Below, one piece after another: positions 1 through 8,303 of a DNA stretch of 55,723 nucleotides (positions are counted from its first letter, which is position 1; each line of letters begins with the position of its first letter). The notes beneath the pieces were generated by a model. The model worked only from the letters and a program-made list of their open reading frames with translations. It had not been told where the DNA came from and ran no database searches. This DNA is from Nitrospirales bacterium (GTDB lineage: Bacteria > Nitrospirota > Nitrospiria > Nitrospirales > UBA8639): assembly GCA_021604365.1 (NCBI GenBank), contig BQIZ01000004.1, positions 1 through 55,723 of the forward strand, read 5' to 3'. A program made the translations under genes and the position numbers.

Positions 1-303
1 ATCGAAACATCATGCTATCCAAGCCTTACATAAAAGTACAGAACTTGTGTTGATGGAATTATGGAGGGTGTTTTTGTAAAACGGAATTCTTCCGTCCTTT
101 GGGTAGCGCATCAGCCCGGTTGGCTGACCTGAAGGTGAAAAGTGGGGGATTGGCATGTAGGAGCAAGGTGTATGTTTGATGATGGCTGTCGGGGGTGATT
201 TGAATGTTTGGTGAATGCCGGGGTTTCGTCCCCGAACGGCGAGGTCCTTTTGTTTCGGCAAAAGTGACCAAAACCATTGACGCCCCGTCTGGCCTTATTA
301 GAG

Positions 304-385
304 GGGAGGGACGCCAACCCTGGGTAGAGCGGCCCAACTCGCCAGGCTCAAACAAGGGCCGCTCAATGCGAAGAGCGTCCCTCCC
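304..385. repeat. Nested inverted repeat (large hairpin) in repeat copy A
   Basis: GGGAGGGACGC (304-314) is perfectly complementary to GCGTCCCTCCC (375-385). Inside it, GCGGCCC (329-335) is perfectly complementary to GGGCCGC (356-362). The result is an outer 11-bp stem, an internal loop and an inner 7-bp stem. Copy B keeps the left arm and GCGGCCC but lacks the right arm. This is a folded DNA/RNA or MITE-like element, not coding. Confidence 0.75.
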
Positions 386-562
386 TGGGGCCAGCCGGCA
401 GGCGTCGGACCTAGGAGAAGAATGTGTTAGGGGGTTCCATGAACGGGAGCAGACAATGGGCATGACGAAGACGATGAAGATGGGTGCCCGGTGAATGATG
501 ACGTTGTCGGAGGTGCTGTGAAGGTTTAATCAGTGGCGGGTTTCGTCCCCGGACGGCGAGGT

Positions 563-588
563 CCTTTTGTTTTGGCGAAAGGACCCAC
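563..588. repeat. Palindrome in repeat copy B
   Basis: GGTCCTTT and AAAGGACC form a perfect 8-bp inverted repeat separated by about ten bases in copy B. In copy A the same arms carry one extra base (AAAGTGACC). Further right in copy B, CGGGC and GCCCG flank nine bases and are followed by a run of seven T at about 681-688, which resembles an intrinsic terminator on the plus strand. Confidence 0.5.
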
Positions 589-920
589 TGCCATTGACGC
601 CCCGTCTGGCCGCACTGGAGGGGAGGGACGCCAACATTTAGCAGAGCGGCCCAACTCGCCGGGCTCAAACATTGCCCGCCCTTTTTTTAGTGCCGGTTGC
701 ACGGCTCGGCCATGCCACCGGGTCAGGGGATCATTGAGGGGAAGCGAACCAACTCGCAGGGCTCATGATTTTAAAAACAGAAGAATAGGAATTTTGCCGA
801 TTCCTTGTTTAAGTGGCTAGGCTCAGATCCTTCCCTGCGCTTTGGATGACAATTTTTGGAGGGAGTTCTGCAAGGGTTTGCAGGAATGACGGATGATTTT
901 TAGACGCAAGGACGTGTTAT

Positions 921-2108
921 TTATTGGACGGCTTGGAGTTGGAGGGAGAGGGTGTGTTCTTTGCCGTTGCGGCGGATGCCGAGTTTGATGCGGTCTCCGA
1001 CATTGTGCCGGTCTAACATTCGAGCAAGGTCGTCATAGGTTCGTAGCGTCTCTCCATCAATGACGGTGATCACGTCGCCTAATCGAATCCGTCCGTTTGC
1101 CGTTTCTTTTAAGCCTTGCAGGCCGGCCTTGTCCGCCATACTCCCCGGCAGGACTTTGGCAATGACGATCCCTTTTATCCCCCAGCGGGCGGCGATGGAA
1201 TCCGGGATGAGTGAGATGCCCAGCCCGGGACGAATGACTTTTCCATGTTGAATGAGTTGCGGGATGACACGTTTGACAATGTCGACCGGCACCGCAAAGC
1301 CAATGCCCGCGTAGGCTCCACTGGGACTGACAATCTGGGTGTTGACGCCAATGAGTTGCCCGCCGCTGTTTAAGAGCGGTCCACCGGAATTGCCGGGGTT
1401 AATGGCCGCATCGGTTTGGATAGCGCCCTCAATTGTCCGGTCATTGACCGATTTAATCGAACGTCCCAGGGCACTGACGACCCCGGTGGTGAGGGTGTGA
1501 TCTAGTCCGAAGGGATTGCCGATGGCCAGTACGCGTTGGCCGACGCGAAGGTCCTGGGAATTTCCGATGTCCAAAGGCATGAGTGTGTCGGCCCTGCCGG
1601 TGATCTGGAGCACGGCCAGGTCATGATCAGGGTCAACCCCGATGATGCGCGCGTCACGAGTGGATTGATCGTCCAGCACCACTTGTATGGAATCCGCTCC
1701 ATAGATGACGTGGTAATTGGTGACGATATGTCCTTGTCGGTTCCAGATAAATCCGGATCCCGACCCTTGCGGGACTTCGAAGGTATTGAGCGACCAGATA
1801 TCCCGACGGACAGCCGTATTGGTGATGTAGACCACCGACTGCGCGGCTTTTTCAAAGACGGCAATGGTCTTGAGTTCTTCCGCACCGAGCGATTGCTGGG
1901 CGACGGGGTATAGATACGAGGACTGGGCGGGAACCGATTGCGCCTGTTTCGGGACCAACGCCCCTCCCATGACGGTGTGTGGCAAGAGAAGCGTGACGAA
2001 CAGGACCGGGAGGATACACCCCTGCCTTCCCGTGGAGAACCGGTATGGTTGGTCTCCGGGTTTTCCCTGGTGGGCATGGAGGGTCCGGGGTACGTGGTGA
2101 AGGCGCAT
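921..2108 (-). CDS. HtrA/Deg-family periplasmic serine protease with one PDZ domain
   Basis: A trypsin-like S1C protease of 395 aa, expected to degrade or chaperone misfolded envelope proteins. The catalytic triad is visible: His in the 'TNYHVI' context, Asp in 'DPDHDLAVLQI' and Ser in 'GNSGGPL'. The substrate loop 'GAIQTDAAINPG' is typical. A single C-terminal PDZ domain (about residues 295-390) makes it DegS-like in architecture. A hydrophobic stretch around residues 32-48 ('LPVLFVTLLLPHTV') acts as signal peptide or anchor, so the assigned ATG gives a rather long n-region; no good ribosome-binding site is seen and the true start could be slightly downstream. It follows yjbQ on the same strand after a 24-base gap and is probably cotranscribed. 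A second HtrA with two PDZ domains lies at 40801. Confidence 0.92.
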   Translation of the reverse strand: MRLHHVPRTLHAHQGKPGDQPYRFSTGRQGCILPVLFVTLLLPHTVMGGALVPKQAQSVPAQSSYLYPVAQQSLGAEELKTIAVFEKAAQSVVYITNTAVRRDIWSLNTFEVPQGSGSGFIWNRQGHIVTNYHVIYGADSIQVVLDDQSTRDARIIGVDPDHDLAVLQITGRADTLMPLDIGNSQDLRVGQRVLAIGNPFGLDHTLTTGVVSALGRSIKSVNDRTIEGAIQTDAAINPGNSGGPLLNSGGQLIGVNTQIVSPSGAYAGIGFAVPVDIVKRVIPQLIQHGKVIRPGLGISLIPDSIAARWGIKGIVIAKVLPGSMADKAGLQGLKETANGRIRLGDVITVIDGETLRTYDDLARMLDRHNVGDRIKLGIRRNGKEHTLSLQLQAVQ

Positions 2109-2132
2109 ACGAAAGTGTTTCCCGGTTCGGTT

Positions 2133-2555
2133 CTATTCTCCCATGAGCTGGAGAACCAGATTTCGGGTTCGTGGTCTGGTATCAAAATCGATCAGAACGA
2201 CTTGTTGCCATGTGCCCAGGGTTAAGGCACCGTTCACGAACGGAATGCTCAGCGAAGGCCCCTGTAGTTGACCGCGAAGGTGAGAGTGGCCGTTATCTTC
2301 TCCGGCGTTCCGCGTATTATGTTCTAATTGAGGATCAGCCGGTATGGTGCGGTTCCAAAAGTTTTTCGTATCGGCACGGATGCCTGGCTCATCCTCGATG
2401 ATCATGACCGAGGCCGTGGTATGTTGCACGAAGAGGGTGAGTATTCCACCCTGAAGGCCGGACTCTGCGAGTATCCGTTGAATGTGCCCTGTGAGATTCT
2501 CGATGTTCGAATCGCCGGTCATGGAAATGTTGAGATAGTGAGTGATGACGGACAT
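2133..2555 (-). CDS. yjbQ: YjbQ/UPF0047 family protein
   Basis: A small single-domain protein of about 140 aa from the UPF0047 (YjbQ) family, members of which show weak thiamine-phosphate-synthase activity. The real physiological role is not settled. Family signatures seen are 'LFVQHTTASVMI', 'DEPG', 'NAGEDNGHSHLRGQLQG' and 'GTWQQVVLIDFD' with conserved His and Asp residues. The ORF track begins at a GTG (2570), but an AGGA lies just upstream of the ATG at 2555 with normal spacing, so the protein should begin MSVITHYL. It sits eight bases after the stop of the HD-domain gene and just before the HtrA gene, all on the minus strand. This suggests a three-gene operon. Confidence 0.9.
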   Translation of the reverse strand: MSVITHYLNISMTGDSNIENLTGHIQRILAESGLQGGILTLFVQHTTASVMIIEDEPGIRADTKNFWNRTIPADPQLEHNTRNAGEDNGHSHLRGQLQGPSLSIPFVNGALTLGTWQQVVLIDFDTRPRTRNLVLQLMGE

Positions 2556-2563
2556 GAGCATCC

Positions 2564-3571
2564 TTAGCACGAGAGGGTTTGTAAAAATTGTTGATCGGCA
2601 GGTGAAAGGGTGCCCCCGCGCGCCTGCCGTAAAATCGACGTAAAACGGCCTTCCCTGGTGAGCCGGCAGATGAGATCCAAGACCTCTTGACTGACGATCC
2701 GCTGGGAGGTGAGTTGACGGAGATAGGTAAAGGCGGCGGCAAAACTTTCTTCGGCGCGCGCGTAATAATCTTTTCCGCGCCGGTGATTGCTATAGGCTTC
2801 CAGTTGTTCGCAGGCGACTAAGATTTCTGCGAGTTGGTGGGTCCAAGCTGCGGCGCGTTCGAGTTTTTCCGGGTAATAGTAGTACAACATGATGCGTTCC
2901 ATCCAGGGCGACCAGGGGATGTCGACTGTGGCGATGGCCGTTTTCACCGGACGGAGATATTTTTTGAGGCGTCGGGCAAATCCCAATCGCATGTCGATGT
3001 GATCTTTGACCGCAGGGGTAAGCTTCACGCCTCGGGCTTGGAGTGCGGCTCCATACTGTGTGATGAAGGCGTGAGATTCACGGCCATAGGGGGTGTTGGG
3101 ATAGCGGGTACGCCATTCCCGCGGCCGGGTCGGGATTTTCTGTTCCTTGGCCCACGACCAGATTTCGCCGAACAGGATCGGGTCCAGCCCGGCTCGCCCC
3201 ATATCATGCAGCAGACAGGCGGCTTCAAATTGACGGAGTCGGGAGAGTGGATGTCCTAAGGCCGCAGCGACCGCCACACACATGCGTGCTGTGCGAAGCG
3301 CATGCGCTTTGTCATATCCGGGAATCATGCGATCCGGCCGGGTGGGATGCGGCCGGTCGTACCATTTCAGCAGCGAGACCACCTGCTTGCGGGTGAGAAC
3401 GGTGTGGGTAGATTTCAATGTTGGCCGGGAAGCAACGGCTAGAATGATATAATCCTCATGACAAAAAGCGTAAGGATTATGCAGTGTATAAGAGGGTGGC
3501 AGGATATCCCAGGCCTGGGGAGGTGTCAAGAAACCGATGGGGTGCCCCGCATGGGACGGCTGCCTGATCAC
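2564..3571 (-). CDS. HD-domain protein (putative metal-dependent phosphohydrolase)
   Basis: A protein of up to 335 aa with an HD-superfamily phosphohydrolase core. The first metal-binding His lies in 'KAHALRTARM' and the HD doublet is in 'CLLHDMGRAG' (about residues 90-125). There is no GYP motif, so it is not a canonical c-di-GMP HD-GYP. A helical C-terminal half (about 200-330) has no recognised domain. The substrate cannot be told from sequence; nucleotide or cyclic-nucleotide hydrolysis is the family expectation. The GTG start at 3571 has no clear ribosome-binding site and the first 50 residues look poorly constrained, so the true start may lie 100-160 bases downstream. It is the first gene of the probable HD-yjbQ-htrA operon. 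Confidence 0.7.
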   Translation of the reverse strand: MIRQPSHAGHPIGFLTPPQAWDILPPSYTLHNPYAFCHEDYIILAVASRPTLKSTHTVLTRKQVVSLLKWYDRPHPTRPDRMIPGYDKAHALRTARMCVAVAAALGHPLSRLRQFEAACLLHDMGRAGLDPILFGEIWSWAKEQKIPTRPREWRTRYPNTPYGRESHAFITQYGAALQARGVKLTPAVKDHIDMRLGFARRLKKYLRPVKTAIATVDIPWSPWMERIMLYYYYPEKLERAAAWTHQLAEILVACEQLEAYSNHRRGKDYYARAEESFAAAFTYLRQLTSQRIVSQEVLDLICRLTREGRFTSILRQARGGTLSPADQQFLQTLSC

Positions 3572-3783
3572 GAACCACTACGATGCCAATGCCCCCAGAT
3601 GGCGGGCCGGGTAGAGGGAAGAACTTCTGCCGTCCGTGCTTCCCTGCAGTCCCTGGAGGATTGGATTCATTCTTACATTTCCAACGGATTTCGGTATGAT
3701 GCAGGAGTAATTTTCATGGTTCCCATTCCTCACATCACGCACACAACGGTTAGGGTATCTGCTCATCCGGGGAGAGTCTGGTA

Positions 3784-6700
3784 GTGCGAAGGTCCGGCAA
3801 ACAGATGTTCTGGTGGGGCGCATTCGCTGCCCTGATCTTGACGATTGCCCTGATCGTGCTTCCCTTGTTTTTAAATCCGGATTATCTGAAGACTCTGGCT
3901 CTGCAACAAATTCAACGCACGTTTGGTTCGCACGTGACGGTGGGCCAGACCTCCTTCGCCTTATTTCCCTCTCCGCATTTTTTGGTTTCGGACATTGTGG
4001 TCCAGGAGCAGCCTGAGTCGCATGCGGTGTTTCGTGCGAAATCCATGAGTTTGGACCTGGGAATCGGGCCGTTGCTCATGAAGAAAATTGTGGTGCGCGA
4101 TTTTCTGGTAGAGTCTCCCGAAATTGAACTGCGTCGTGAGTCAGGGGGGGAATGGCGTTTTCTGAGCTATGCCAGCAATGAGTCGCCCATTGTGTCTGCA
4201 GCGGAATTTCTGGTGCTGGGAAAATTTGAGGTGACGGACGGCAAAATTATCGTGATTGATGAGTCACCTCGAGAAAGCGTTCGAGGGTTTGTTATTGAAG
4301 ATGTGGCCTTCGTCTCTGAGACCAGTCATGAAGGGTCCTCAATTGCCTCAACGTTTGATTTGTCTGGAAAAATCCGTCAGACCGAAGAGTTGGCGCCTTT
4401 TCGCATCAAGGGGGAACTCGAAGGGCTTTGGGAGTCTCCGCTGCATTCCGTAATCAGCGAGACGGTTGGTTTCGAACAGATTACCTTCTCCGGGAAGGTG
4501 CGGGCCGATCACTTGGAGATCAAACAACTTGGGGAATTCCTGCCTAACGGTCAATCGCTGATGGAGGTTCCCGGTACGCTGTCGGTCAAGTCTCAGGTCA
4601 CCTGGGTCCAGAATGCGAAAACTTCCCGACTTTCTCTCTCTAAAATCAATCTGTCTAGTTCTATTATTGATTTGGATGGTTCGGCCAATACTGAAATGCT
4701 TGAAGACGGACATCATATGATGGGGTTCTCCATGCGGTCCTCCAATGTTGATCTCGACATGATTCGACAATATCTGCCCAGGACATGGATTCCGGATGAC
4801 CTGCTGCCCGTATGGGGCAAAGGCGAGTGGGGAGGCGGACTGAATATTGCCGAAGCACGGGTCACCGGCTCCACGCGTGAGGATGTGAGGACTTCCGTCA
4901 CCGGCACGTTTCGTTTAACCGATGGCTATCTCCGTATTCCTGATTGGCCGACCACCGACCACATTCATGGGACGGTGGTGGTGGAACCCGATCGAATTCA
5001 ATTGTCCGAGGTGCTCGGCATCTATGACGGTATTCCGGTTGAGGTGACGGAAGGTCTTTTTTTGTTGAAAGAGTCAGGCCCGTGGGGGAATGTGGGTATT
5101 CAAGGGCCTGTACCTGCCGAGAAGGTTCGCCAGGTGGTGACGCAGTTGGGAGCGCCATCCGATTTTGGTCTGTTGAGTTCATGGAAGGTCTTGGATGGCA
5201 CTGGCCTGCTTCGCCTTCAGTTTGCCGGGAATCTTTTGGAATCTCCCGGACTGATATTCCAGGCTGGAGAGTTTAATCCTGAGGGCCTGGTGATTCAGAT
5301 TCCGGGTCTTCCTCATCCTTTGACTGAAGGCCACGGTACGATTATTTTTTCCCGGGAGAGTACCGTATTTCAAAACATACAGGGAAATGTGGGTGCCTTC
5401 CCGTTAGCGTTGAATGGGACTATCAACTATAAGGGAGTCCCCCGGTTTGATCCACTCACCATTCAGGGCGGGTTTGCCGGTGAGGAACTGTTGCCGGTTT
5501 CCAGGACTCAGGCGACATCACCTGGGATGCAAATGACCGGTCCGCTTAACGCCTCGGTCATTCTGACCGGTCCGACCGGTCATCCCAAATTGAAAGGGTG
5601 GATTGATGGGCGAGACGCTCTCATTGCCGTACCTTCTCTTTTGCAGAAACATGCGGGTCAGGATGGACGCCTTGAGTTTGAGGGACAGTTCCATCCCGGC
5701 AGTCGGGTTCATTTTGAACGAGTGGAACTGATGATGCTTCCTCTTCGTCTTCGGGGACAGGGGACGATACGGTATCGCCCGAAAGTCACATGGGAGGCCC
5801 GGTTTGATTCCGGACCGGTGTATTTAGGTGTGCTGCCGGAAGGCATCCGTGTCCTGGGAGATATCATCCATTCAGGAATTCTCGAAGTCCAACTGAAAGG
5901 CAGCGGACGCGGAACCGATTGGACCCAGTGGAACACCAAAGGTTGGGTCGCCATAACCGAAGGGGTCGTGGCTCTTCGCGGGATGACCGATCCTATTTCG
6001 AATTTGTTTGTTCGACTGAAAGTGGATGAGAATCTGCTTGATCTGAAGCGCATGGAGTTTCGGCTGAACAATAGTGAAGCCGTCATCACCGGATTTATGA
6101 AAAACTGGAAAACCACTCCGATCGTCAGTGTCATGTTTGACTCGCCTCAATTCGATATTGATTTACTGATTCCCAAGGAAGGACGATCAGCCATCCGGGA
6201 TGGGATCGAGTGGTTAGCCTCGCATGGATCGCTTGAAGGTTCTGTGCATATCGACCGTCCGAGGTATAAGACCCTCTCCGGAAAAAAATTATCGGGCGTG
6301 CTGAGGATTCATGACAACCTGGTGTCAGTGGATAAAGTGCAAGCGATGGTAGCGGAACATGGCACCGTCGGGGGGCGGTTCTTTGTTCATCTTCCTGAAA
6401 ATCGACCGGCCGCCATGCGCGCGTCATTTCAGGCGAAGGATCTGCCTTTTGAGAACGTCTTGAGTCTCTTTGGCGAGGAACGTCGATTGATCACCGGAAA
6501 GATGGCCGTGCGAGGCATGCTCCAAGGCCATGGGCGGGATGACCGTGGCATCATTCCCACTCTCAACGGAAGTGTGAAAATTTCTCTCGGCGAAGGCTAT
6601 ATTCGTAAAGGTACTATTTTCCCGCGCATTCTGGCGCTCTTGAATTTACCGCATGTCCTGCGGGGAAAAGTTGATCTTGAAGAGACTGGATTTCCGTTTA

Positions 6701-7143
6701 CGACCGTGAGCAGCAAACTTACCGTGGAAGACGGTGTGTTTTCCACTAAAGATTTGTTGATCCAGAGTCCAATCATGAAAGTCTCTGCGGCCGGCATGTA
6801 TGACTGGAAAAGTGATCGGCTTGAAGGCATTTCCGCCGTCAGCCCCTTTGGGGCCTATTCGGATCTCTTGAAAGATATTCCTCTCTTTGGACGAATTTTT
6901 TCCGGAGATCGGAAAGGCATTGCCACAGCCATGTTTTCGATTGCAGGACCGTTAGGTGAGCCGGAGGTCGAGTATCTCCCCATGGAATCCGTAACAACCG
7001 GGTTGACCGGATTGGCCCAGTTGGCGTTTGATGTTTTGAACAATACGTTGACCCTGCCCTATGATTTATTGAAAGGCTCTAAGGGGGACGAGGGGTCCCT
7101 CTCTCCTGAGTCCAAACGTTCCGGAGTACCCGGTCCCTTGTGA
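3784..7143 (+). CDS. Giant AsmA-like envelope protein
   Basis: An 1119-aa protein with one N-terminal transmembrane segment ('AALILTIALIVLPLFL', about residues 14-32). After it comes an AsmA N-terminal signature: 'NPDYLKTLALQQIQRTFG', then 'ALFPSPHFLVSDIVVQE'. The long remainder is repetitive, beta-rich and low in cysteine. An AsmA-2-like C-terminal section (about 860-1060) includes 'LNGSVKISLGEGYIRKGTIFPRILALLNL' style residues and the 'PLGEPEVEY' end motif. AsmA-family proteins (AsmA, TamB, YhdP) are periplasm-spanning, bridge-like proteins for lipid transfer to the outer membrane, which is the likely role here. The start is GTG at 3784 with GGGGAGAG upstream; an ATG at 3805 is the alternative. 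The gene stands alone in its orientation, 107 bases before mtnA. Confidence 0.85.
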   Translation: MRRSGKQMFWWGAFAALILTIALIVLPLFLNPDYLKTLALQQIQRTFGSHVTVGQTSFALFPSPHFLVSDIVVQEQPESHAVFRAKSMSLDLGIGPLLMKKIVVRDFLVESPEIELRRESGGEWRFLSYASNESPIVSAAEFLVLGKFEVTDGKIIVIDESPRESVRGFVIEDVAFVSETSHEGSSIASTFDLSGKIRQTEELAPFRIKGELEGLWESPLHSVISETVGFEQITFSGKVRADHLEIKQLGEFLPNGQSLMEVPGTLSVKSQVTWVQNAKTSRLSLSKINLSSSIIDLDGSANTEMLEDGHHMMGFSMRSSNVDLDMIRQYLPRTWIPDDLLPVWGKGEWGGGLNIAEARVTGSTREDVRTSVTGTFRLTDGYLRIPDWPTTDHIHGTVVVEPDRIQLSEVLGIYDGIPVEVTEGLFLLKESGPWGNVGIQGPVPAEKVRQVVTQLGAPSDFGLLSSWKVLDGTGLLRLQFAGNLLESPGLIFQAGEFNPEGLVIQIPGLPHPLTEGHGTIIFSRESTVFQNIQGNVGAFPLALNGTINYKGVPRFDPLTIQGGFAGEELLPVSRTQATSPGMQMTGPLNASVILTGPTGHPKLKGWIDGRDALIAVPSLLQKHAGQDGRLEFEGQFHPGSRVHFERVELMMLPLRLRGQGTIRYRPKVTWEARFDSGPVYLGVLPEGIRVLGDIIHSGILEVQLKGSGRGTDWTQWNTKGWVAITEGVVALRGMTDPISNLFVRLKVDENLLDLKRMEFRLNNSEAVITGFMKNWKTTPIVSVMFDSPQFDIDLLIPKEGRSAIRDGIEWLASHGSLEGSVHIDRPRYKTLSGKKLSGVLRIHDNLVSVDKVQAMVAEHGTVGGRFFVHLPENRPAAMRASFQAKDLPFENVLSLFGEERRLITGKMAVRGMLQGHGRDDRGIIPTLNGSVKISLGEGYIRKGTIFPRILALLNLPHVLRGKVDLEETGFPFTTVSSKLTVEDGVFSTKDLLIQSPIMKVSAAGMYDWKSDRLEGISAVSPFGAYSDLLKDIPLFGRIFSGDRKGIATAMFSIAGPLGEPEVEYLPMESVTTGLTGLAQLAFDVLNNTLTLPYDLLKGSKGDEGSLSPESKRSGVPGPL

Positions 7144-7250
7144 GCCGCATGACTTTGCCGATGGGACTTTGGGATGGACATTGAGAGAAAGGGGGACGGG
7201 TGATGAACCAATTGAGTTGGCGAGAACAGATCGAGTGAAAGGAAGCCAGG

Positions 7251-8291
7251 ATGATTCCAACGGTTGAATGGAATAATAATCATGTCGTGATTTTGGATCA
7301 ACGGGCTCTCCCCGGAGAAGTGCGATTTCTTAATTGTGGCACCTATCAGGATGTGGCTGAAGCGATTCGGAATTTGAGCGTACGCGGTGCCCCTGCCATT
7401 GGCGTGACGGCGGCTTTGGGCATCGCCTTAGGGGCCCGGCAATGTGTGGAGACTCACCATGAGCGGTTTTCCGCCTATATGGAGGAGGTCTGTCGCACGC
7501 TGGCTGCGACGCGTCCGACCGCCGTGAATTTATTCTGGGCCGTTGCCCGGATGACCCGTGTGATGACGGAAATTTCCGCGTCATCGATTCAAGATATCCA
7601 GAAACGATTACAGGAAGAAGCCCTGGCGATTTTGGAAGAGGACCTTCGGGTGAACCGGGCCATTGGCACGTTTGGCGCCGCCATCATTCGGAATGGAGAT
7701 CATATCCTCACGCATTGTAACGCCGGAGCCTTAGCGACGGCAGGATATGGGACGGCATTAGGCGTGGTCCGGGCGGCCTGGGAGCAGGGCAAACAGATTC
7801 GGGTCTTTGCCGATGAGACCAGACCCGTTCTCCAGGGCGCACGTCTGACGGCCTGGGAGCTTCAGCAGGATGGTATTCCCGTGACGGTAATTACCGATAA
7901 CGCCGCGGGGGCACTGATGCGACAGGGCCGCATTCACTGTTGCGTCGTGGGGGCTGACCGGATTGCTGCCAATGGCGATGTGGCCAATAAGATCGGAACC
8001 TATTCGGTGGCGGTCTTAGCCCATGCCCATGGCATCCCTTTTTATGTGGCCGCACCTTCATCGACCATTGATATGGAAACAGCGAATGGGAACGGTATTC
8101 CCATTGAAGAGCGGAGCCCTTCAGAAGTGACCTCATTGCATAGTGGTCAAATGATTGCTCCTCACGGTGTGGAAGTCTGGAACCCGGCGTTTGACGTGAC
8201 CCCGGCAGACCTGATTGCGGGCATTATTACCGAACGGGGGATTATTTCCCCCCAGGCCTTACCCCGACATTTTTCGTCGCCATCTTCCTGA
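7251..8291 (+). CDS. mtnA: S-methyl-5-thioribose-1-phosphate isomerase
   Basis: Methionine-salvage enzyme that converts methylthioribose-1-phosphate to methylthioribulose-1-phosphate in the cytoplasm. It has 346 aa, the usual family length. Diagnostic blocks are all present: '[13 protein letters not shown]', '[18 protein letters not shown]' (catalytic Cys region), '[17 protein letters not shown]', '[20 protein letters not shown]' (catalytic Asp region) and '[11 protein letters not shown]'. The ATG at 7251 has AAGGAAG upstream at good spacing. No other methionine-salvage gene is nearby, so it appears as a solitary locus. The related eIF2B-alpha/ribose-1,5-bisphosphate isomerase family is less likely given the full MtnA motif set. 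Confidence 0.97.
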   Translation: MIPTVEWNNNHVVILDQRALPGEVRFLNCGTYQDVAEAIRNLSVRGAPAIGVTAALGIALGARQCVETHHERFSAYMEEVCRTLAATRPTAVNLFWAVARMTRVMTEISASSIQDIQKRLQEEALAILEEDLRVNRAIGTFGAAIIRNGDHILTHCNAGALATAGYGTALGVVRAAWEQGKQIRVFADETRPVLQGARLTAWELQQDGIPVTVITDNAAGALMRQGRIHCCVVGADRIAANGDVANKIGTYSVAVLAHAHGIPFYVAAPSSTIDMETANGNGIPIEERSPSEVTSLHSGQMIAPHGVEVWNPAFDVTPADLIAGIITERGIISPQALPRHFSSPSS

Positions 8292-8303
8292 TGGCATGAT
8301 CCG

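Larger units (their letters stand above)
1..920. repeat. Gene-free region with a ~317-bp imperfect tandem repeat and nested palindromes
   Basis: No convincing gene is present; the ORF-track entries here are frames through repeats. A block beginning around 165-200 and running to about 400 recurs around 490-690. The shared core 'tttcgtcccc' sits at 224 and 541, an offset of 317. Both copies share stretches such as 'ggcgaggtccttttgttt', 'cattgacgccccgtctggcc' and 'gcggcccaactcgcc'. A third scrap with 'ccaactcgcagggctca' lies near 750-767. The DNA looks like a dispersed non-coding repeat family rather than a decayed gene, because both copies are organised around inverted repeats and neither has a consistent frame. 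Confidence 0.7.

Noticed and set aside
10-820. Small ORFs of 68-134 aa at the left edge
   Set aside because: They run through the palindromic repeats in several frames, and similar peptides arise from both repeat copies without coding constraint.
3446-3453. TATAAT-like box on the plus strand
   Set aside because: It lies within the HD-domain coding region with no matching -35 element and is more than 300 bases from the AsmA-like gene start.
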